64,000 bases of DNA. Source: Erythrobacteraceae bacterium. Lineage in GTDB: Bacteria; Pseudomonadota; Alphaproteobacteria; Sphingomonadales; Sphingomonadaceae. The position numbers were made by a program, and so were the translations under genes. This document shows, piece by piece, positions 16,159-25,615 of this stretch; position 1 is the stretch's first letter; the number at the start of each line of letters is the position of its first letter. The stretch covers positions 1-64,000 of the forward strand of contig JAIYAM010000041.1 in assembly GCA_027489065.1 (NCBI GenBank), in the 5' to 3' direction. The notes beneath the pieces were generated by a model. The model was not told the origin of the DNA. It saw only the letters and a list, made by a program, of their open reading frames with translations, and made no database searches.

Positions 16159-16800
16159 ATGACCAGCGACACGGCCCTCTCCGGCCTCACCGGCTCCATC
16201 CTCCACGACGAGATCGTGCCCGCCCGCGCGCCGTGGCTGCACCATGTGGCGAAGGGCGAGGTGCTGCGCATCGTCGATCTCGAAGGCAATCAGGCGGTCG
16301 ACTTCCTGATCTATGCCGCCGCCGACGATGCCGAGCGTTACAGCGCGCAGGACACCGTCGCCGCGCAGGGCAACCTGTTCCTGCGCACCGGCACCGTGCT
16401 GCTTTCCAACGAGGGCCGCGCGATGATGACCATCGTCGATTCCGCCGTCGAATATCACGACACCATCGGCGGCGCGTGTTCCTGCGAGAGCAACACCTTG
16501 CGCTACGGCCATCACACCAAGCATCAGCATGCCTGCGTCGACAACTTCCTCGAAGCGAACCTTCGCGAGGGGCGCGGCAAGCGCGACATGGTCTCCAACA
16601 TCAACTTCTTCATGAACGTGCCGGTCGAGGATGACGGGACGCTCGGGATCGTGGACGGCATTTCCGCGCCCGGCCTGACCGTTGACCTGCGCGCCGAGAT
16701 GGACGTGATCGTGGTCGTCTCCAACTGCCCGCAGATCAACAACCCCTGCAACGGCTTCAACCCGACGCCGGTGCGGATGATCGTCACAGCCCCCGCGTGA
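16159..16800 (+). CDS. Carboxyguanidine deiminase-type subunit (UAAP2-like, DUF1989)
   Basis: 213 residues, paralogous to the preceding protein: EVLRIVDLEGNQAVDFLIYAA, HDTIGGACSCESNTLRYG, HQHACVDNF and SNCPQINNPCNGFNPTPVRM. It was formerly known as urea-carboxylase-associated protein 2. I start it at the ATG 16159, 22 bases after the partner's stop; the longer frame would run back into that gene without support. Its stop overlaps the GTG of the carboxylase gene (GTGA). The pair of DUF1989 proteins is the main reason to read the pathway as guanidine rather than urea degradation. Confidence 0.85.
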   Translation: MTSDTALSGLTGSILHDEIVPARAPWLHHVAKGEVLRIVDLEGNQAVDFLIYAAADDAERYSAQDTVAAQGNLFLRTGTVLLSNEGRAMMTIVDSAVEYHDTIGGACSCESNTLRYGHHTKHQHACVDNFLEANLREGRGKRDMVSNINFFMNVPVEDDGTLGIVDGISAPGLTVDLRAEMDVIVVVSNCPQINNPCNGFNPTPVRMIVTAPA

Positions 16801-19800
16801 GTTTCGACACCGTCCTCATCGCCAACCGGGGCGCGATCGCGACGCGGATCTTCCGCACGGCGAAGCGCATGGGACTGCGGACGGTGGCGGTCTATTCGGA
16901 CGCCGACGCGGGCTCGCTTCACGTCAGCGCGGCGGACGCAGCGGTGTGCATCGGGCCGGGGCCGGCGGCGCAGTCCTATCTCGATGTCGAGGCAATCCTT
17001 GCCGCCGCCAAGGCGACCGGCGCAGGCGCGATCCATCCCGGCTACGGCTTCCTCGCCGAGAACGCCGACTTTGCCGAACGCTGTGCGGCCGCCGGCATCG
17101 CCTTCATCGGGCCGACGCCGGAGAATATCCGCACCTTCGGATTGAAGCACTCGGCCCGCGCGCTCGCCGAGGCGCACGGGCTCCCGCTCGCGCCCGGCAC
17201 CGGGCTGCTGACCGGTGAGGACGAGGCGGCCGAGGCGGCAGCGCGGATCGGCTATCCGGTGATCCTCAAGGCGACCGCCGGGGGCGGCGGCATCGGGATG
17301 CGCATCTGCGAAAACGAAGCCGCCGTGCGCGAGGGGCTGGCCGCCGTGGTCCGCCAGGGCGAGGCGAGCTTCGGTGACGCGGGCGTCTTCCTCGAACGCT
17401 ATGTGCCGCGCGCGCGGCATCTCGAGGTGCAGATCTTCGGTGACGGGCAGGGCCGGGTGATGGCCCTGGGCGAGCGCGATTGCTCGCTCCAGCGGCGCAA
17501 CCAGAAAGTGGTCGAAGAGGCGCCTGCGCCGTGCCTTTCCGACGCCAAGCGCGCCGAGCTGATCGCGGCCGCCGTGCGGCTGGGCGAGGCGGCCGGGTAT
17601 CTTTCGGCAGGCACGGTCGAGTTCCTCTACGACGCGGCGCGCGAGGATTTCTTCTTCCTCGAAATGAACACCCGCCTTCAGGTCGAGCACGGCGTCACCG
17701 AGGAGGTGACGGGCATCGACCTGGTCGAATGGATGATCCGCGGGGCGGCGGGCGATTTCGCGATGCTGGACGCGCCCGCACCGACCCCGCAGGGCCATTC
17801 GGTGCAGGTCCGCCTCTATGCCGAGGATCCGGCGCTCGATTATCGCCCGACGACCGGCACGCTCGTCAACGTCGCCTTCCCGGACGATATCCGCGCCGAG
17901 ACATGGGTCATGGCGGGCAGCGAGGTCAGCGCCTTCTACGATCCGATGCTGGCGAAGCTCATCACAAAGGGCGACACGCGCGAAGGGGCCATCGCCGCGA
18001 TGCAGCGCGCCCTCGACGCCTCGCGGGTGGACGGGATCGAGACCAACCTCAGGTGGCTGCGCGAAGTGGTGCGCCACGAGGGCTTCACCAGCGGCGCGGT
18101 CTCCACCAAGCTGCTCGAGGGTGTCCGCTACCAGCGCCGTGCGGTGCGGGTGAATGCCGGAGGCGCTGCGACCTCGGTGCAGGACTGGCCGGGGCGCCTC
18201 GGTCTGTGGGACGTGGGCGTGCCCCCCTCCGGCCCGATGGATGACCTCAGTTTCCGGCTCGGCAACCGCATCCTCGGCAATCCCGAAGGCACGGCAGGCC
18301 TCGAAGTCACCGCCAGCGGGCCGACCCTGCTGTTCGAGGCGCCTGCGACCATCTGCCTCACCGGCGTGGATTTCGGCGCGACGCTGGACGGCGAGCCGGT
18401 GGAGCGCGGGCAGGCCATCGCCGTCGCTGCCGGACAGACCCTCGCCATGGGGCGGGCGAGCGGCGGGGGGATGCGCGGCTACATCCTCGTCGCGGGCGGG
18501 TTCGATGTCGTGCCTTATCTCGGCTCTGCGGCGACCTTCACGCTCGGCCAATTCGGCGGCCATGCCGCGCGCGGATTGGTGGCGGGGGACGTGCTGCACC
18601 TCGGCGACGCGCCGACTGGCGAGGCCACCACCGCGCCCCTGCCGAAGCTCACCCGCGAGTGGCACTTGCGCGTCCTCTACGGCCCCCACGGCGCTCCCGA
18701 TTTCTTCACGCCTGCCGACATCGACACTTTCCTCGAGGCCGAGTGGCAGGTGCACTACAACTCCAACCGCACAGGCGTGCGCCTCGTCGGCCCCAAGCCC
18801 GAATGGGCGCGGCGCGACGGCGGGGAGGCGGGGCTGCACCCTTCCAACATCCACGACAACGCCTACGCGATCGGCGCGGTCGACTTCACCGGGGACATGC
18901 CGATCATCCTCGGGCCTGACGGGCCTTCGCTGGGCGGCTTCGTGTGCCCCTTCACCGTGATCGCCGCCGACCGCTGGAAGATCGGGCAACTGAGCCCCGA
19001 TGACCGAGTGCGCTTCGTCCCTGTCAGCATCGACAACCCTGCGACGCCCCGCTCCATCGCGGACCTAACCCCGATCCTCGCCGAGCTGCCTGCGAGCGCC
19101 GCGCGTCCCCGCACCACCTACCGCCAGCAGGGCGACCGCAACATCCTCGTCGAATATGGCGACATCGTCCTCGACATCGAGCTGCGCATCCGCATCCACG
19201 CGCTGATGCAGGCGCTCGAGGCCATGGCGCTGCCGGGCGTGATCGACATCACCCCGGGCATCCGCTCGCTGCAATTGCATTTCGACGGCGCCACGCTCGA
19301 CCAGCCGCGCGCTTTGCAGGCGCTGATGGCCGCCGAGGAGGCGATGGGCGATCTGGAGGATTTCGAGGCGCCCTCGCGCATTGTCCACCTGCCCTTGAGC
19401 TGGCGCGATCCCGCCACCGAGGAGACGATCCAGAAATATATCGGGGCTGTTCGCGACGACGCACCGTGGTGCCCCGACAACATCGAGTTCATCCGCCGCA
19501 TCAACGGCCTGCCCGATGCGAAAGCGGTCGAGGACCTGATCTTCGATGCGAGCTACCTCGTGCTCGGCCTCGGCGACGTCTATCTCGGCGCGCCGGTTGC
19601 CACCCCGGTCGATCCGCGCCACCGCCTCGTCACCACCAAGTACAACCCGGCGCGCACCTGGACCCCGCCCAATGTGGTGGGCATCGGCGGGGCCTATATG
19701 TGCATCTACGGGATGGAAGGGCCGGGCGGCTACCAGCTGTTCGGGCGCACCATCCAGGTGTGGAACACGCATCGCCAGACCGGCGCCTTCACGGGCGGCA

Positions 19801-20339
19801 AGCCGTGGCTGCTGCGCTTCTTCGACCAGATCCGCTTCTTCCCCGTCTCGGCCGACGAACTCACCGAATGGCGGCGCGATTTTCCTCACGGGCGGCGCTC
19901 GATCACCATCGAGGAGACCACCTTCCGCCTCGCGGATTATCGTGCCTTCCTTGCCGACAACGCCGCCAGCATCGCCGCCTTCGAGGCGCGGCGCGGGGCG
20001 GCGTTCGACGCCGAGCGCGCCGCGTGGGAAGCCAGCGGCGAATTCGACCGGGTGAGCGATCTTCTCGCCGCCGAAACCGGGGCGGGCGAGGGGGCGGCCA
20101 TCGAGGTGCCCGAGGGTGCCGAGGTGGTCGAGGCGCCCTTCGGAGGCTCGGTGTGGAAGCTGCTCGTCGCGCCCGGTGACACGGTGAAGGAAGGCGAGGT
20201 GATCGCGGTGATCGAGGCGATGAAAATGGAATGCCCCTTCGAAAGCCCCGCCAGCGGCTCGGTTGCGGCAGTGTACATCGCCGAGGGCCAGCCGCTCGCA
20301 CCGGGCGCGCCGATGCTCGCCTTGCGGAGGAGCGCGTGA
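16797..20339 (+). CDS. Biotin-dependent urea/guanidine carboxylase
   Basis: 1180 residues. The biotin carboxylase domain (1-450) begins FDTVLIANRGAIATRIFRTA and has GYGFLAENADFAERC, KATAGGGGIGMRI and FLEMNTRLQVEHGVTEE. The carboxyltransferase region (about 450-1010) contains both allophanate-hydrolase-like parts, with GFVCPFTVIAADRWK and GAYMCIYGMEGPGGYQLFGRT. The C-terminal biotin carrier has EAMKM with biotinyl Lys1143. The start is a GTG overlapping the upstream stop. It carboxylates urea or guanidine with ATP and bicarbonate. The adjacent DUF1989 pair favours guanidine, but the active-site residue that separates the two activities was not verified. It lacks a fused allophanate hydrolase, which is encoded next. 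Confidence 0.93.
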   Translation: MSFDTVLIANRGAIATRIFRTAKRMGLRTVAVYSDADAGSLHVSAADAAVCIGPGPAAQSYLDVEAILAAAKATGAGAIHPGYGFLAENADFAERCAAAGIAFIGPTPENIRTFGLKHSARALAEAHGLPLAPGTGLLTGEDEAAEAAARIGYPVILKATAGGGGIGMRICENEAAVREGLAAVVRQGEASFGDAGVFLERYVPRARHLEVQIFGDGQGRVMALGERDCSLQRRNQKVVEEAPAPCLSDAKRAELIAAAVRLGEAAGYLSAGTVEFLYDAAREDFFFLEMNTRLQVEHGVTEEVTGIDLVEWMIRGAAGDFAMLDAPAPTPQGHSVQVRLYAEDPALDYRPTTGTLVNVAFPDDIRAETWVMAGSEVSAFYDPMLAKLITKGDTREGAIAAMQRALDASRVDGIETNLRWLREVVRHEGFTSGAVSTKLLEGVRYQRRAVRVNAGGAATSVQDWPGRLGLWDVGVPPSGPMDDLSFRLGNRILGNPEGTAGLEVTASGPTLLFEAPATICLTGVDFGATLDGEPVERGQAIAVAAGQTLAMGRASGGGMRGYILVAGGFDVVPYLGSAATFTLGQFGGHAARGLVAGDVLHLGDAPTGEATTAPLPKLTREWHLRVLYGPHGAPDFFTPADIDTFLEAEWQVHYNSNRTGVRLVGPKPEWARRDGGEAGLHPSNIHDNAYAIGAVDFTGDMPIILGPDGPSLGGFVCPFTVIAADRWKIGQLSPDDRVRFVPVSIDNPATPRSIADLTPILAELPASAARPRTTYRQQGDRNILVEYGDIVLDIELRIRIHALMQALEAMALPGVIDITPGIRSLQLHFDGATLDQPRALQALMAAEEAMGDLEDFEAPSRIVHLPLSWRDPATEETIQKYIGAVRDDAPWCPDNIEFIRRINGLPDAKAVEDLIFDASYLVLGLGDVYLGAPVATPVDPRHRLVTTKYNPARTWTPPNVVGIGGAYMCIYGMEGPGGYQLFGRTIQVWNTHRQTGAFTGGKPWLLRFFDQIRFFPVSADELTEWRRDFPHGRRSITIEETTFRLADYRAFLADNAASIAAFEARRGAAFDAERAAWEASGEFDRVSDLLAAETGAGEGAAIEVPEGAEVVEAPFGGSVWKLLVAPGDTVKEGEVIAVIEAMKMECPFESPASGSVAAVYIAEGQPLAPGAPMLALRRSA

Positions 20340-22102
20340 CCGACCTCAGCCGCCTCAGCGCCTCGGCCATTGCTGCAAGCGTGAACTCCGGCGAGACCAC
20401 CGCGCTGGCGGTCATCGAAGGCACTCTCGCGCGCCTCGCCGCCTATGATGCTCACCAGCCGCAGGTGTGGATCAGCCGTTTCGAGGCGGACGCCCTGCGC
20501 GCCGCCGCCCGCGCTGTCGACGCGCGCGTGGCCGCCGGCGAACACCTGCCGCTCGCGGGCGTGCCCTACGCGGCCAAGGACAATATCGACGTTGCCGGGC
20601 TGGAGACGACCGCCGCCTGTCCCGCCTTTGCCTATCGCCCCGAACGTTCGGCGACGGTGATCGAACAGCTTGAGGCCGCAGGCGCGATTTGCGTCGGCAA
20701 AACCAATCTCGACCAGTTCGCCACCGGCCTCGTCGGCACGCGCAGCCCTTACGGCATCCTGCGCAATGCCTGTAACCGCGCCTATGTGAGCGGCGGGTCA
20801 TCCTCGGGTTCGGCAGTGGCGGTGGCGGCGGGGCTGGTCGCCTTTGCGCTCGGGACCGACACCGCGGGATCGGGGCGGGTGCCGGCGGCATTCAACCACC
20901 TCGTCGGCTTCAAGCCCAGCAAGGGCCGCTGGAGCAACCGGGGGCTGGTGCCGGCGTGCCGGACGATCGATTGCATCACCGTCTTCACCGATGCGCTCCA
21001 TGACGCTGCTGCGGTCGATGCGGTGCTGGCGGGCTTGGATCCCGAGGACGCCTTCTCGCGCCCGCCGGCCGATGTCGTGCTCAAGGGCAAGCGCATCGGC
21101 GTGCCGCGCCGCGACCAGCGCCAGTTCTTCGGCGACCTGCAATCCGAGCACCTCTACGCGCGCGCCTTGGCGGTGTTGGCGCAGGACGCCGAGCTGGTCG
21201 AGATCGACATAACCCCGCTGCTCGAAGCGGCGCAGCTGCTCTATGGCGGGCCTTGGGTGGCCGAGCGCACCGCCGCCATCGCGCCTTTGCTGGCGAGCAA
21301 CCCTGACGCCATCCACCCCGTGGTGCGCGAGATCGTCAGCGCCGGCCTCGCCATGAGCGCGGTCGAGGTGTGGGAGGGGCATTACCGCCTCGCGCAGCTC
21401 GCCCGCGCCGCCGAGGCGATGTGGGCGGAGGTCGACGCGCTGGCCTTCCCGACCACCGGCACGACCTACCGCGTCGCCGAGCTCGAGGCCGCGCCCATCG
21501 CGCTCAACAGCAATCTCGGGCGCTACACCAATTTCGTGAACCTGCTGGATATGGCCGCGGTCGCCGTCCCGGCCGGAGCGCGGGACAATGCCACTGGCTT
21601 CGGGATCACCCTCATCGGCCCGGCGCATTCTGACCGGGCGTTGGTCGCGCTCGCGCAGGAATACCTCGCCGCCGCCGACCTTCCGCCACCACCCCCTCTC
21701 GACCTTGGAGACCGCATGGACAGGATCAAACTCGCCGTCGTCGGCGCGCATCTCGAAGGGATGCCGCTGCACTGGCAGCTCACCAGCCGCGAGGCGACCT
21801 TCGTCGGCGCCTTCACAACCGCGCCCAACTACCGCCTCTACGCCATGGCCGAGAGCGTGCCGCCCAAGCCCGCGCTGGTGCATTCGGAGGACGGCGCGGC
21901 AATCCAGCTCGAGGTCTACGAGCTGGGCCTCGCCGAGTTCGGCAGCTTCGTCGCCGAGGTGCCACCGCCGCTCGCGATCGGGACGGTCCAGCTGGCCGAT
22001 GGCACATCGGTCAAGGGCTTCGTCGCCGAGCCGCGCGCGCTTACAGGGGCGGAGGATATCACCCACCTCGGCGGCTGGCGCGCCTACATCGCCTCCCGGT
22101 AA
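20336..22102 (+). CDS. atzF: Allophanate hydrolase
   Basis: 588 residues. The amidase-signature domain has catalytic Lys81 in YAAKDNIDVAG, the cis-Ser near 156 in SGGSSSGS and nucleophile Ser179 in GTDTAGSGRVP. The C-terminal AtzF domain follows (about 460-588), with DRIKLAVVGAHLEGMPLHWQL. It splits allophanate into two ammonia and two CO2, the last step of the pathway. The start is a GTG at 20336 overlapping the carboxylase stop (GTGA), with GGAGG five bases upstream; a longer frame into the carboxylase gene is not credible. The kinase gene begins four bases after the stop. Confidence 0.93.
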   Translation: MTDLSRLSASAIAASVNSGETTALAVIEGTLARLAAYDAHQPQVWISRFEADALRAAARAVDARVAAGEHLPLAGVPYAAKDNIDVAGLETTAACPAFAYRPERSATVIEQLEAAGAICVGKTNLDQFATGLVGTRSPYGILRNACNRAYVSGGSSSGSAVAVAAGLVAFALGTDTAGSGRVPAAFNHLVGFKPSKGRWSNRGLVPACRTIDCITVFTDALHDAAAVDAVLAGLDPEDAFSRPPADVVLKGKRIGVPRRDQRQFFGDLQSEHLYARALAVLAQDAELVEIDITPLLEAAQLLYGGPWVAERTAAIAPLLASNPDAIHPVVREIVSAGLAMSAVEVWEGHYRLAQLARAAEAMWAEVDALAFPTTGTTYRVAELEAAPIALNSNLGRYTNFVNLLDMAAVAVPAGARDNATGFGITLIGPAHSDRALVALAQEYLAAADLPPPPPLDLGDRMDRIKLAVVGAHLEGMPLHWQLTSREATFVGAFTTAPNYRLYAMAESVPPKPALVHSEDGAAIQLEVYELGLAEFGSFVAEVPPPLAIGTVQLADGTSVKGFVAEPRALTGAEDITHLGGWRAYIASR

Positions 22103-22105
22103 GCG

Positions 22106-23566
22106 ATGGCGGGGCGGCTCAGGACTTGGCTGACGGGGGAGGGCGGCGAGACGCCCGACCTCGCCGCGCGCCTGCGCGCCGCCGAGGCTGCCAACGAGGC
22201 CAAGACCCGCTTCCTCGCCAGCGTCGCCCACGAGATCCGCTCGCCGCTCAACGCGATCTACGGCTATGCCCAGCTGATCGAGCGGGGCGAAGGCCAGGAC
22301 CCGATCGCCGCCGCGCGCACGATCCGCCGCAGCGCCGAGCACCTCGCGCATCTCGTCGAAGGCCTGCTCGACATGGCGCAGGTCGAGGGCGGGGCGCTGA
22401 AGCTCGAACGCGAGGCGATCCGCTTCCCCGAGTTCCTCGCGCAGGTCATCGCCATGCTCGAATTGCAGGCCGAGGCGAAGGGCCTCGCGCTGGTGCTGGA
22501 GACGCCGCCGAGCCTCCCCGAATTCGTCCACGCCGATCCCAAGCGGCTGCGGCAGGTGCTGATCAACCTCATCGCCAACGCGATCAAGTTCACCGACGCC
22601 GGCGCCGTCACGCTCAGGATCGAATACCGTAACCAGCTTGCCACCTTCAGTGTCATCGACACCGGGATCGGCATCGCGCCGGAAGATGCAGAGCGCATCT
22701 TCGCACCCTTCGAGCGGGTCGCAGGGCCGGCCGCCGGGCGCCCCGGTGTGGGGCTCGGCCTCGCGATCACACAGGCGCTGGTGCACATGATGGGCGGCGA
22801 CATCCGCCTCGAAAGCGCGCCCGGCGCAGGTTCGACCTTCACCGTGAAGCTGATGCTCTCGCAGCCCTTGAGCCCGCCGGCCGACCCCGCGCCCGAACCG
22901 GGCGCGATCACCGGCTACCTGGGCCGCGAGCGCTGGGTGGTGGTGATCGACGACGATCCGGCGCACCTCGCGATGGTGCGCGCGCTGCTCGAGCCGCTCG
23001 GCTTTCAGGTGCGCACCGCCAGCGACGGCGAAAGCGCGCTCGCGATCACCGCGCAGGTCCAGCCCGATCTGGTGCTGTGCGACGTGGCGCTGGAGGCCGA
23101 GAACGGCTGGGACATCGCGGAGCGCCTGCGCCGCCGCCACGGAGCCGCCATGCGTATCGTGATGCTCTCGGGCGAGGCACCGCGTGCCGACGCTCCGCAG
23201 GCGACCTTCATCGCCAAGCCTTTCGACTTCACCGCGCTGCTCGCCGTGATCGGCGAGGAGCTCGGCCTCGAATGGATGCGCGCCCCCGGCGAAGCTCCGG
23301 CTGCGCGCGGCCCCAGAGGCCCCCGCGCCGATGCGCCGCTGCCTCTGCCGCCCGCGCTCGCCGCGCAGGCTGCGCAGCAGGGGGCCGAGATCGAGCGGCT
23401 GGTGCGGATCGGCCATGTCCGGGGGCTCGAGGCCGCGATCGACGCGCTCGCGGCGCTCGGTGCGGAGGCCACCCCGCTCGCCGATGCGATGCGCGAGAGC
23501 CTCGACCGCTTCGATCTGCCAGCGCTCGCCGCGCTCGCCCGAAGGGTGCAGTCCGATGCCGCATAG
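22106..23566 (+). CDS. Soluble hybrid histidine kinase
   Basis: 486 residues. A short N-terminus leads directly into the phosphoacceptor helix, FLASVAHEIRSPLNAIYGYAQL with His42. The ATPase domain shows NLIANAIKFTDAG, DTGIGI and GVGLGLAIT. A receiver domain (about 277-395) has IDDD, Asp326 and a KPFDF lysine. A helical tail (about 420-486) may be an Hpt-like or dimerising segment but has no clear phosphoacceptor. There is no membrane helix or recognisable sensor domain. It starts four bases after allophanate hydrolase, so it is probably co-transcribed with the guanidine genes. Confidence 0.9.
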   Translation: MAGRLRTWLTGEGGETPDLAARLRAAEAANEAKTRFLASVAHEIRSPLNAIYGYAQLIERGEGQDPIAAARTIRRSAEHLAHLVEGLLDMAQVEGGALKLEREAIRFPEFLAQVIAMLELQAEAKGLALVLETPPSLPEFVHADPKRLRQVLINLIANAIKFTDAGAVTLRIEYRNQLATFSVIDTGIGIAPEDAERIFAPFERVAGPAAGRPGVGLGLAITQALVHMMGGDIRLESAPGAGSTFTVKLMLSQPLSPPADPAPEPGAITGYLGRERWVVVIDDDPAHLAMVRALLEPLGFQVRTASDGESALAITAQVQPDLVLCDVALEAENGWDIAERLRRRHGAAMRIVMLSGEAPRADAPQATFIAKPFDFTALLAVIGEELGLEWMRAPGEAPAARGPRGPRADAPLPLPPALAAQAAQQGAEIERLVRIGHVRGLEAAIDALAALGAEATPLADAMRESLDRFDLPALAALARRVQSDAA

Positions 23567-24467
23567 GGACACGATCCTCGTCGTCGACGACAATCCCGAC
23601 GAGCTGCGCTTCCTCGTCGACACGCTCGATGCGGCGCGCATGACCGTGCTGATCGCGCGCAGCGGCGAGGCGACGCTGGCGCTGCTCAAGGAGGCGCAGC
23701 CCGACCTCATCCTGATGGACGGGGTGATGCCCGGCATGAGCGGGATCGAGACCACCCGCGCCATCAAGCGCAACCCGAAGACCGCGCACATCCCGGTGAT
23801 CTTCATGACCGGGCTGACCGATCCCGACCACGTCGTCGCCGCGCTCGGCACCGGGGGTGTCGATTACGTGCGCAAGCCGGTGGTGATCGAGGAACTGCTG
23901 GCGCGCATCCGGGTCCACCTCGGCAATGCCCGCGCTGCCGCCCGTGCGGCGCTGGCGCTGGGGCTGGCCGGCAAGAGCCTCGCCGCGATCGATCGGGACG
24001 GCGCGCTGGTCTGGGCGACCCCGCAGGCCGAGGCGCTGTTCGCGCGCCTCAGTCCGGCCTGGAGCGCGGAGAGCCGTGCGCTGCCAGACGGGCTCGCAGA
24101 CGCCGCGCGCAGCCTTGCCGCGATTGCCCCGGACCAGCCCGCCCAGCCGCTGCGCGCCATGGTGCGCGGCATGGAGATCGAACTCACCCGCCTCGACAGC
24201 GACCGTCCGGACGAGATGCTGCTGCGGCTGATCGAGGTGCGCGAGGACGACAAGGTCGCGGCCTTGCGCGGGCAGGGCGGCCTGACCCGGCGCGAGGCCG
24301 AGGTGCTGCTCTGGGTATCATATGGCAAAACCAACAAGACGGTCAGCGAAATCCTTGGTATAAGCCCGCGGACAGTCAACAAGCACCTCGAACAGGTGTT
24401 TCGCAAACTGGGGGTAGAAACGCGCGCGGCGGCCACCGCGATAGCGGTGCGATTGATGGCCGACTGA
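23556..24467 (+). CDS. Response regulator: receiver, PAS-like middle, LuxR-type DNA binding
   Basis: 303 residues. The receiver (1-120) has VVDD, phosphoacceptor Asp55 in LILMDGVMPGMSG and the KP pair in VRKPVV. The middle contains AAIDRDGALVWATPQAEALFARL, a PAS-like opening. The C-terminal LuxR helix-turn-helix (about 235-300) has LTRREAEVLLWVSYGKTNKTVSEILG. The ATG at 23556 overlaps the kinase gene by 11 bases, so they are cognate partners. It closes the guanidine operon and may tie it to nitrogen status; its targets are unknown. Confidence 0.92.
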   Translation: MPHRDTILVVDDNPDELRFLVDTLDAARMTVLIARSGEATLALLKEAQPDLILMDGVMPGMSGIETTRAIKRNPKTAHIPVIFMTGLTDPDHVVAALGTGGVDYVRKPVVIEELLARIRVHLGNARAAARAALALGLAGKSLAAIDRDGALVWATPQAEALFARLSPAWSAESRALPDGLADAARSLAAIAPDQPAQPLRAMVRGMEIELTRLDSDRPDEMLLRLIEVREDDKVAALRGQGGLTRREAEVLLWVSYGKTNKTVSEILGISPRTVNKHLEQVFRKLGVETRAAATAIAVRLMAD

Positions 24468-24604
24468 CAACTGCTTCGAGATGACCAAGAGCTAAAAGCC
24501 GGGTTCGCACGAGATTACGTCATTTGCCCACTTCCTCGCCCGTGCGAGGTCGTCATGGCTGTGTGACGGAGCGGACGGGGACTTCTCTCTATCGGAGTGC
24601 ACGA

Positions 24605-25615
24605 ATGGCTGGAGTTCAGGTGGGCAAGCGGATCATCGGGGCGGATGCGCCGGTGATCGTCGGCTGGGAGAACATTCCCAAGGTCGAGGGCGGGCCGATC
24701 AAGCAGTTCGTCTTCACCTGGTTCCAGCCTGTCATGCTCTTCGCGGCGATCGCCTTCTGGTATTACGCGCCCAACTGGCTTGCCGTCGCCTCCACCGCCA
24801 TCGCGATCCGATTGGGCTGGACGGTGCTGCTGCTTGCCTTGGAATGGGTCAATCCGCGCCACAAGAGCTGGCAGCTGACCTGGAAGGAGGGCGTGACGGA
24901 CGCCTTCTACGTCGGGCTCGGCATGACCTTCATCGGCATGGTCGATGCCTATATCGGCGACGGGGTGATCCTGGGCGCGGTACGCGACGCCTTCGACTGG
25001 GAGAAGTTCGACTGGTTCACCGGGCTCCCGCTGCTGGTGCAGGCGGTGCTGATCTCGATGATCTTCGACTTCGGCCAGTACTGGATGCACCGCGCGATGC
25101 ACAACTGGCACCCGCTGTGGCTGACCCACGCGCCGCACCACTACATCACCCAGCTGAACGTCCAGAAGGGCGCGGTCGGCAATCCGGTCGAGCTGTTCCT
25201 GATCGGTCTGGGGATCGGCGGACTGTTCGACTTCCTGCCGCGCGCCTTCCTGCTGGCGGGCGCGATCGGCATGACCGTCGGCGCCTATCAGCACATCAAC
25301 GTGCGCTTCAACGTGCCGCGCTGGTGGCGTTTCATCTTCAACACCACCGAACATCACTCGGTCCACCATTCGCAGGATTACGAGGCGACCCGCAGCAACT
25401 ATTCGGGGACGTGGATCATCTGGGACCGGATCTTTGGCACCTGCGTCGATGGCGAGGCTGAGGTGCTGGGCATGGAGGGCGGCCGGCGGATGCATATCGG
25501 CGAGACGATGGTCTTCCCCTTCCGCGAAGGCTGGCGTGACGGCAAGGCGTGGTTGGCCAAGAAGCTCGGGGGCGCGAGCAACCCGCCCGCAGCCGGGCTC
25601 GAGCCCGCCGAGTGA
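24605..25615 (+). CDS. Fatty acid hydroxylase/sterol desaturase superfamily protein
   Basis: 336 residues with several membrane helices. The di-iron histidine clusters are present: HRAMH in FGQYWMHRAMHNWH, HAPHH, and HHSVHHS near residue 260. The family introduces hydroxyl groups or double bonds into membrane lipids or carotenoids. I choose the ATG at 24605; a longer frame adds an unlikely leader. The next gene starts at a GTG overlapping its stop. The substrate is not evident. Confidence 0.9.
   Translation: MAGVQVGKRIIGADAPVIVGWENIPKVEGGPIKQFVFTWFQPVMLFAAIAFWYYAPNWLAVASTAIAIRLGWTVLLLALEWVNPRHKSWQLTWKEGVTDAFYVGLGMTFIGMVDAYIGDGVILGAVRDAFDWEKFDWFTGLPLLVQAVLISMIFDFGQYWMHRAMHNWHPLWLTHAPHHYITQLNVQKGAVGNPVELFLIGLGIGGLFDFLPRAFLLAGAIGMTVGAYQHINVRFNVPRWWRFIFNTTEHHSVHHSQDYEATRSNYSGTWIIWDRIFGTCVDGEAEVLGMEGGRRMHIGETMVFPFREGWRDGKAWLAKKLGGASNPPAAGLEPAE

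Noticed and set aside
16524-18989. An 821-residue open frame opposite the carboxylase
   Set aside because: Antisense to a gene with clear biotin-carboxylase motifs; no start context and no domain.
20231-20335. Extending allophanate hydrolase upstream into the carboxylase gene
   Set aside because: The GTG at 20336 has a GGAGG at ideal spacing and matches homologous N-termini; the extra residues are a shadow frame.
20798-23851. A 1017-residue open frame opposite allophanate hydrolase and the kinase
   Set aside because: It crosses two well-supported genes on the other strand and has antisense composition.
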